A stretch of 64,000 nucleotides of DNA from UA16 sp905478895 (lineage in GTDB: Bacteria > Bacteroidota > Bacteroidia > Flavobacteriales_D > Sanyastnellaceae). The DNA is taken from NCBI GenBank assembly GCA_943788495.1, contig CALSQO010000002.1, positions 682,001-746,000 on the forward strand, written 5' to 3'. The notes under the pieces are model-generated. The model was given only the letters and a program-made list of their open reading frames with translations, did no database searches and was not told the origin of the DNA. Both the position numbers and the translations under genes were made by a program. Below are positions 60,188 through 64,000 of this stretch, one piece after another (the first letter of the stretch is position 1; each line of letters starts with the position of its first letter).

Positions 60188-61774
60188 ATGCACCGTTTTA
60201 CACTCCTGATTGCCTTGTTCCTGTCGCTCGGTATTGCACCCGTTTGGTCGCAGGCCCCAACATTCCATGCCGATGTGGCGCCCATCATCTATCAAAATTG
60301 CACGGAGTGCCATCGGGTGGGTGAAATAGGACCGATGCCGTTCACCACGTACGAAGAGGTAGCGAATCAAGCGGCTTTCATTTCCTATGTGACCTCTACG
60401 GGTTACATGCCGCCCTGGACGCCGGATGTCGAATATGCTTCGCTGAGAGGAGAGCGCTTTCTGACACAGGATCAGATTCAGGTGTTGGCTGATTGGTACG
60501 AGGCAGGAATGCCTGAGGGGAACCCAGCGCTAAATCCCGGCTTGCCTGATTTTCCCGAAGGGAGCCAGATAGGTGAGCCGGACTTGGTCGTCTCCATGCC
60601 GGAGCCATACGTTCATGGTGGAGACATGACGGAGCAGTACCAGGTTTTTGTTTTGGAGACTGGGGTCGAAGAGGAAACGGAAATCGGAGCGGTGGAGATT
60701 CGAACGGGCAATTCAGCCATCGCGCACCACGCTCTCATTGCCTATACCGAGAGCGCTGTGTCCATCGCCGGAGCGGAGGAATTGGATGCGGAAGATGACG
60801 ATTTGGGTTATGAGAGTTTTGGTGATTATGGGGTGAATGTGGAGGACTTCCTTTTTGGCGGTTGGGTGCCGGGTACTCCGCCAACAGATTTTCCGCCTAC
60901 AATCGGAAAGACCATAGGACCTGAAGGTCGACTGCTTCTGCAGATGCATTATGGCCCCACGCCGGTGGAGGAGTCAGACGTTACTGAAATCAACTTGTTT
61001 TTCTCAGAAGAACCCATTCAGCGTGAGGTCGATTTGGCATTGATGACGGTGAACAACCTGACTGAGCCATTTTTCATAGCCCCCAATCAAGTAGAAACGT
61101 TCCATGGCATTTACAATGTGACGAGTGACATGAGTTTGTTGTCGATTACGCCGCATTGCCATTTGCTCGGACAATCTTGGGAAGTGTATGCTGTTTCCGG
61201 TGACGGCAACGATACCATTCCCCTCATTTCTATTCCAGAATGGGATTTCAATTGGCAAGGGATTTTTAGCTATCCGAGTTTGAAGCACATCCCAGCAGGC
61301 TATAAGGTTCATGGCTATTGCACGTACGACAACACCTCAGACAACCCAAACAACCCGAACGATCCGCCACAATGGACGTCATGGGGCGATCTGACGGGCG
61401 ATGAAATGTTCGTAATGTTCCTGCAATTTGTGGACTACATGCCCGGGGATGAAAACATCAGCCTATCGGTGCCTGACGAGGATACGCGCATTGTATACGC
61501 TGCGGATAATCTGTTTCCAGCGTGGCCCAATCCAGCCCGTCAAGGCCAGGCGGTAACCTTCGGGTATCACCTCAATCAAGCGGACGCTGTCACATTGGAT
61601 CTTTTGGACGTGCGGGGCCGGGAGGTGCACAACATCATGCCTCAAAGGCACATGTCAGCGGGACATCATGAGCAGCGATTTGCATTGCCTTCATTGAATG
61701 CGGGCACCTATTTCTACCGCTTGACCACTTCAACGGGGCTCGTGCGCAGTCACATGATTCAAGTTCAAGATTGA
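60188..61774 (+). CDS. Secreted cytochrome c / copper monooxygenase-like fusion with T9SS sorting domain
   Basis: This 528-residue protein has three parts. After a signal peptide (FTLLIALFLSLGIAPVWSQ) a mono-heme cytochrome c motif stands at residues 38-42 (CTECH), with Met74 as a possible axial ligand. A PHM/DBH-like copper monooxygenase region follows: His180-His181, His254 (QMHYGP), His323 and His325 (TPHCHLLGQ) and Met407 in GDEMF, matching the two-copper ligand set of the family. The last 80 residues (PNPARQGQAVTFGYH, FYRLTTSTGLVRSHM) are a T9SS type A sorting domain. It is therefore predicted to be exported to the cell surface. The substrate is unknown. A redoxin gene follows by 1 nt. 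Confidence 0.85.
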   Translation: MHRFTLLIALFLSLGIAPVWSQAPTFHADVAPIIYQNCTECHRVGEIGPMPFTTYEEVANQAAFISYVTSTGYMPPWTPDVEYASLRGERFLTQDQIQVLADWYEAGMPEGNPALNPGLPDFPEGSQIGEPDLVVSMPEPYVHGGDMTEQYQVFVLETGVEEETEIGAVEIRTGNSAIAHHALIAYTESAVSIAGAEELDAEDDDLGYESFGDYGVNVEDFLFGGWVPGTPPTDFPPTIGKTIGPEGRLLLQMHYGPTPVEESDVTEINLFFSEEPIQREVDLALMTVNNLTEPFFIAPNQVETFHGIYNVTSDMSLLSITPHCHLLGQSWEVYAVSGDGNDTIPLISIPEWDFNWQGIFSYPSLKHIPAGYKVHGYCTYDNTSDNPNNPNDPPQWTSWGDLTGDEMFVMFLQFVDYMPGDENISLSVPDEDTRIVYAADNLFPAWPNPARQGQAVTFGYHLNQADAVTLDLLDVRGREVHNIMPQRHMSAGHHEQRFALPSLNAGTYFYRLTTSTGLVRSHMIQVQD

Positions 61775-61775
61775 T

Positions 61776-62276
61776 ATGTGGAAAGTCTGGGTCTTTTTGG
61801 CTCCACTTTGCCCAATTTGTCAAGATTACACATTTTACCTGAACGCGCTCAATGAGCAGTGGGAACGGGAGCATCCAGGTGAAGTAGAAATGGTGGGCTG
61901 GTTTCCGAATCCAACAGTTACAGAAGCCGAAATAGCAACATTTGCTGAGCGATACGGTGTAGACTGGTCACTTGCGAAAGACACATTGGGCTGGTCGGAG
62001 GCGGTAGGAGCTCGATACACGCCCGAGGCCGTGCTGGTGAGTCCCGAAGGTAAATTGGTCTATCGCGGTCGAGTGAACGATTTGTATTATGCGCTCGGCA
62101 AGCACCGTTCCGAGCCGAAAAGTGCTGACTTGGCGCTCGCCGTGGAGCAAGCATTGACAGGGGAGGCAGTCGTTCCCGCTGAGACGGAAGCCATAGGGTG
62201 CCCTATTGAAAGGCGATTGCCCTACGACATGGAAAGAGCCGGAGATGCCTTCCTGGTATCGAAGGACGCTGATTGA
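61776..62276 (+). CDS. Redoxin-like protein with CPIC active site
   Basis: This protein of 166 residues has a thioredoxin-like fold: WVFLAPLCPICQDY with the CPIC pair (Cys12, Cys15), then YGVDWSLAKDTLGWSEAVGARYTPEAVLVSPEGKLVYRGRV with the cis-proline. A late cysteine is in IGCPIERRL. No signal peptide is visible, which is odd for a partner of a secreted protein. In other bacteria redoxin, cytochrome c and copper monooxygenase domains occur fused in one chain; here they are two genes 1 nt apart in opposite domain order. A role in thiol or copper handling for the upstream product is inferred. Confidence 0.78.
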   Translation: MWKVWVFLAPLCPICQDYTFYLNALNEQWEREHPGEVEMVGWFPNPTVTEAEIATFAERYGVDWSLAKDTLGWSEAVGARYTPEAVLVSPEGKLVYRGRVNDLYYALGKHRSEPKSADLALAVEQALTGEAVVPAETEAIGCPIERRLPYDMERAGDAFLVSKDAD

Positions 62277-62356
62277 ATGGATTGAGCAGCTGTCGGAACA
62301 TTCCATTGCCGGTTAGCTTTCTCGTCAATTGGTGTAGGACTTTCAAAAACTCCAAT

Positions 62357-62364
62357 TATCTTTG
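62357..62364 (+). promoter_or_regulatory. -7 box TATCTTTG of tRNA-His
   Basis: Exact TAnnTTTG, 19 nt before the mature 5' end of the tRNA, which leaves a short 5' leader to be cut by RNase P. Confidence 0.65.
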
Positions 62365-62383
62365 CGCACCCTTTGGGGTAAAC

Positions 62384-62461
62384 GGTGGCTATAGCTCAGC
62401 TGGTTAGAGCACTGGTTTGTGGTACCAGGGGTCGTGGGTTCGAGCCCCATTAGCCACCCCA
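62384..62461 (+). tRNA. tRNA-His (GTG anticodon)
   Basis: A complete cloverleaf is visible. The acceptor GTGGCTA (62385-62391) pairs with TAGCCAC (62451-62457). The extra G at 62384 pairs with the discriminator C at 62458, the histidine-specific G-1:C73 identity. The anticodon stem CTGGT/ACCAG holds the loop TTGTGGT with anticodon GTG at 62419-62421. The TTCGAGC T-loop is canonical. The 3' CCA is encoded at 62459-62461. Confidence 0.97.
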
Positions 62462-62465
62462 AAGA

Positions 62466-62494
62466 AAGCCTTGCCCTTGGTGCAGGGCTTTTTT
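62466..62494 (+). terminator. Rho-independent terminator after tRNA-His
   Basis: AAGCCTTGC at 62466-62474 pairs with GCAGGGCTT at 62482-62490 (one G-T pair) around CCTTGGT, followed by T's to 62494. Confidence 0.8.
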
Positions 62495-62525
62495 AATGCA
62501 CCGGATTTTGGGTATCTAGTTCCTG

Positions 62526-62879
62526 TCAATACGGCATTTCTGAGCCCATTTTTTGCCTCCAAGCCGCAGTAGCATAGAGGTCATTCCAATCGCATGAGCC
62601 GCGCTCCCAGATGGCCAATCCGGCCTCGGTGATTTGCACTGCGTCACGCACTGGCGTGCGAATAAATCCGGCGATGCTCAAGTTGATTTTGGCCCAACCC
62701 ATGCGATTGAGAAGCAACGGCTGGCCATTGCTATGGGTAGCGATGAGGTCGATGGAATCCAAATGCATGAAGTGCTTTTGCTTGGCTTCTTTGCGCATTG
62801 CTTCGTACCACATGGGATTGCCGTGTGACAAAACATCGAGTAAAGGGTAGAAGGTTTCTTCTTGCTTCGGAATGGACAT
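62526..62879 (-). CDS. Orphan Mrr N-terminal (winged-helix) domain protein
   Basis: A short protein of 117 residues that matches only the Mrr_N domain of type IV restriction enzymes. It begins FYPLLDVLSHGNPMWYEAMRKEA. Its core continues with PLLLNRMGWAKINLSIAGFI, then TPVRDAVQITEAGLAIW, the classic winged-helix pattern N-R-x-G-W-A near residues 58-65. The PD-(D/E)xK catalytic domain that should follow is absent. It may be a DNA-binding remnant or regulator. The flanking region is more AT-rich than most of the window. Confidence 0.7.
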   Translation of the reverse strand: MSIPKQEETFYPLLDVLSHGNPMWYEAMRKEAKQKHFMHLDSIDLIATHSNGQPLLLNRMGWAKINLSIAGFIRTPVRDAVQITEAGLAIWERGSCDWNDLYATAAWRQKMGSEMPY

Positions 62880-62952
62880 AGGGAACGATTTCTGATATTA
62901 GAAACGCAAGAATTCGGGTGTTGTTCTCTTGCCTCTTTGATCCTCTGCGAAA

Positions 62953-62981
62953 ATTGCGTTATCCCATTTGGTTTATATTCG
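62953..62981 (+). promoter_or_regulatory. Promoter of the outer-membrane protein gene (ATTG - 17 nt - TATATTCG)
   Basis: ATTG at 62953-62956 and TATATTCG at 62974-62981. The box ends 4 nt before the ATG at 62986. Confidence 0.5.
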
Positions 62982-62985
62982 TCAT

Positions 62986-63637
62986 ATGAAAAATATCCAA
63001 AAGAGCGTTTACTTATTGGTGGCATTGATTTTCTCAACGTTGGGCTTTGCCCAAACGCCCGGTGAGACAGGTGCAATTTCTGAAGTAAGCAAGCTTACAG
63101 GTCCTCGATTTGGATTCACCTACATCGGAGATGGCAGTACATCTCAGGTTTTGAATCGCGTCCATGAGATGGACAGTACGGAATACAGCGAATTTGGCAC
63201 TGGTCTTCCCTTTACCTACACCACTCAGTATGGATGGCAATGGGAAACACGTTTTGCAGACTCTGGAGGTCCAATTGTGGGACTGGTAGAGTGGGTAGCG
63301 TTTGTGGGAGGAATGGAAAAGGGCATGTTCTTGCCAAGTTTTTCAAGTTTGGTTGGTGTACGTGGGCAAGGAGGCTTTGAGTTTGCGACCGGACCCAATT
63401 TATCGGCATCAGGATTGGGCTTTGTTTTTGCAGCAGGCTATAACATCCGAAAAGGAGATTTTAATATGCCGATCAATATTTCAATTGTGCCAGACAAGCA
63501 AGGTCCCAAGGATTCTGCAATTGGTGACATCTTAGAATACAAGCGACTATTGGGATGCAAACAAAGATGATATCAAAGAGCGCAACACAGGTGTGCGGAT
63601 TACAGTATCTGTTGGTTTTAATCTGACTTCGGATTGA
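62986..63637 (+). pseudogene. Outer-membrane beta-barrel-like protein, frameshifted near the C-terminus
   Basis: A secreted protein starts at MKNIQKSVYLLVALIFSTLGFAQ; strands rich in Gly/Phe follow (GPRFGFTYIGDG, QYGWQWETRFADSGG, VGVRGQGGFEFATGPNLS, GLGFVFAAGYNIRKGDF). The frame ends with an odd GCKQR tail at 63570. One base later the reading continues DYWDANKDDIKERNTGVRIT, VSVGFNLTSD and a stop at 63637, a typical barrel end. An in-frame stop at 63533-63535 bounds the shift to 63536-63570. Probably one extra base near 63544; a real mutation or assembly error cannot be told apart. Confidence 0.7.
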
Positions 63638-63662
63638 GAAAATAACCTTCTATAAATGGCAT

Positions 63663-63703
63663 TAAAAAAGCCCCCTGATGCATCGCGTCAGGGGGCTTTT
63701 TGT
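63663..63703. terminator. Strong bidirectional terminator
   Basis: AAAAAGCCCCCTGA at 63665-63678 pairs with TCAGGGGGCTTTTT at 63688-63701 around a 9-nt loop. It serves the plus-strand barrel gene and the convergent trxB. Confidence 0.92.
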
Positions 63704-63719
63704 TTGCAGTTGAATGTGA

Positions 63720-64000
63720 TCAGTGAATGCCTTTGGCCGCGAGGTATCGCTCAGCGTCCAACGCTGCAATGCATCCCGTGCCCGCAGCGGTAACGGCTTG
63801 GCGGTAGGTTTTGTCCGCGGCATCACCGCTGACGAATACGCCCTCGCGATTGGTGCGTGAGGTACCGGGTTCGCCGTATTTGATGTAGCCTTGCTCATCG
63901 AGATCAATCCATCCTTTGAATACATCGGTATTGGGCTTGTGGCCAATCGCCACAAAGAATCCTGTGGCGGGAATGTCATGTTCTGCGTTGGTTTGGTTGT
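63720..64000 (-). CDS. trxB: Thioredoxin reductase (partial, C-terminal part)
   Basis: The last 93 residues of a flavoprotein thioredoxin reductase are visible; the start lies beyond the right edge. The segment has FFVAIGHKPNTDVFKG, DEQGYIKYGEPGTSRTNREGVFVSGDAADKTYRQAVTAAGTGCIAALDAERYL, the FAD-binding GVFVSGDAAD motif and the helix typical of TrxB C-termini. It reduces thioredoxin with NADPH in the cytoplasm. The stop codon is 17 nt after a strong terminator in the other direction. Confidence 0.92.
   Translation of the reverse strand, partial: NQTNAEHDIPATGFFVAIGHKPNTDVFKGWIDLDEQGYIKYGEPGTSRTNREGVFVSGDAADKTYRQAVTAAGTGCIAALDAERYLAAKGIH

Noticed and set aside
62384..62525. Integrated element at tRNA-His
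   Set aside because: No integrase, no repeat of the tRNA 3' end within the window, and the tRNA has its own promoter and terminator. Only the orphan Mrr_N domain and an AT-rich patch hint at transfer.

Overview
The window is a gene-dense stretch of a Bacteroidota chromosome, most likely a marine Flavobacteriales-like lineage of moderate GC. The signs are type IX secretion C-terminal sorting domains (two proteins), promoter boxes of the Bacteroidota form TTTG/TAnnTTTG with almost no Shine-Dalgarno sequences, lineage-typical proteins (DUF3822, DUF6728-like, DUF6576 tail, Bacteroidota-type LptD, PdeM) and a flavobacterial carotenoid operon. No phage, IS element, CRISPR array, rRNA or replication origin was seen. 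Genus-level placement is not possible from this sequence alone.

Layout. 1-9.9 kb: partial ABC permease (left edge), aconitase, PdeM, a lipoprotein and a NamZ/DUF1343 protein, a LolC/E-like permease, cystathionine beta-synthase-like enzyme, ornithine aminotransferase, ndk. 9.9-18.2 kb: RecD-like helicase, a membrane protein-DUF3822-rsmD-coaD-thioredoxin-like run, Nudix/pyrE divergent pair, biotin ligase. 18.4-26 kb: rsfS-ftsH-DUF2007-cdsA-psd (membrane quality control and phospholipid synthesis), a T9SS-exported Asp-box protein, cinA, rpmB. 26-34.3 kb (minus): prohibitin-like protein, and an envelope/redox operon amidase-MlaD-[Fe-S dicluster/membrane]-[CCG Fe-S]-fabG-vWA. 34.3-38 kb: lptD, a 54-residue membrane protein, ridA, pabA/trpG. 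38.1-41.6 kb (minus): a three-lipoprotein operon (TPR-CsgG-like, LPP20-like, LPP20-like). 41.7-49.9 kb: saccharopine dehydrogenase-like enzyme, ispH, a frameshifted mutL, two rhomboid proteases and an exonuclease/endonuclease/phosphatase protein. 49.9-56.8 kb (minus): crtI-crtB-hyp-idi-crtD-like-cruF-crtZ-crtYcd, a gene set matching synthesis of a hydroxylated monocyclic carotenoid such as saproxanthin. 56.9-64 kb: bshB1, flippase and glycosyltransferase, a secreted cytochrome c/copper-monooxygenase fusion with a redoxin partner, tRNA-His, an orphan Mrr N-terminal domain, a frameshifted outer-membrane protein and the partial trxB at the right edge.

The most unusual signals are regulatory. About sixteen genes have a TAnnTTTG-like box ending only 4-6 nt before the start codon, which implies leaderless mRNAs. 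The divergent lptD/amidase pair shares one CATG as both start codons, with each promoter inside the other gene. Other leads are the LPP20/CsgG lipoprotein trio, the split redoxin/cytochrome c/monooxygenase pair, a membrane Hdr-like Fe-S pair in an envelope operon, and three +1-type frameshifts (two in mutL).

Most genes lie in short, tightly packed operons with ATGA/TAATG stop-start overlaps, and almost all intergenic gaps are under 120 bp. No gene-free stretch exceeds 300 bp; the largest are 9218-9437 and 43404-43622.
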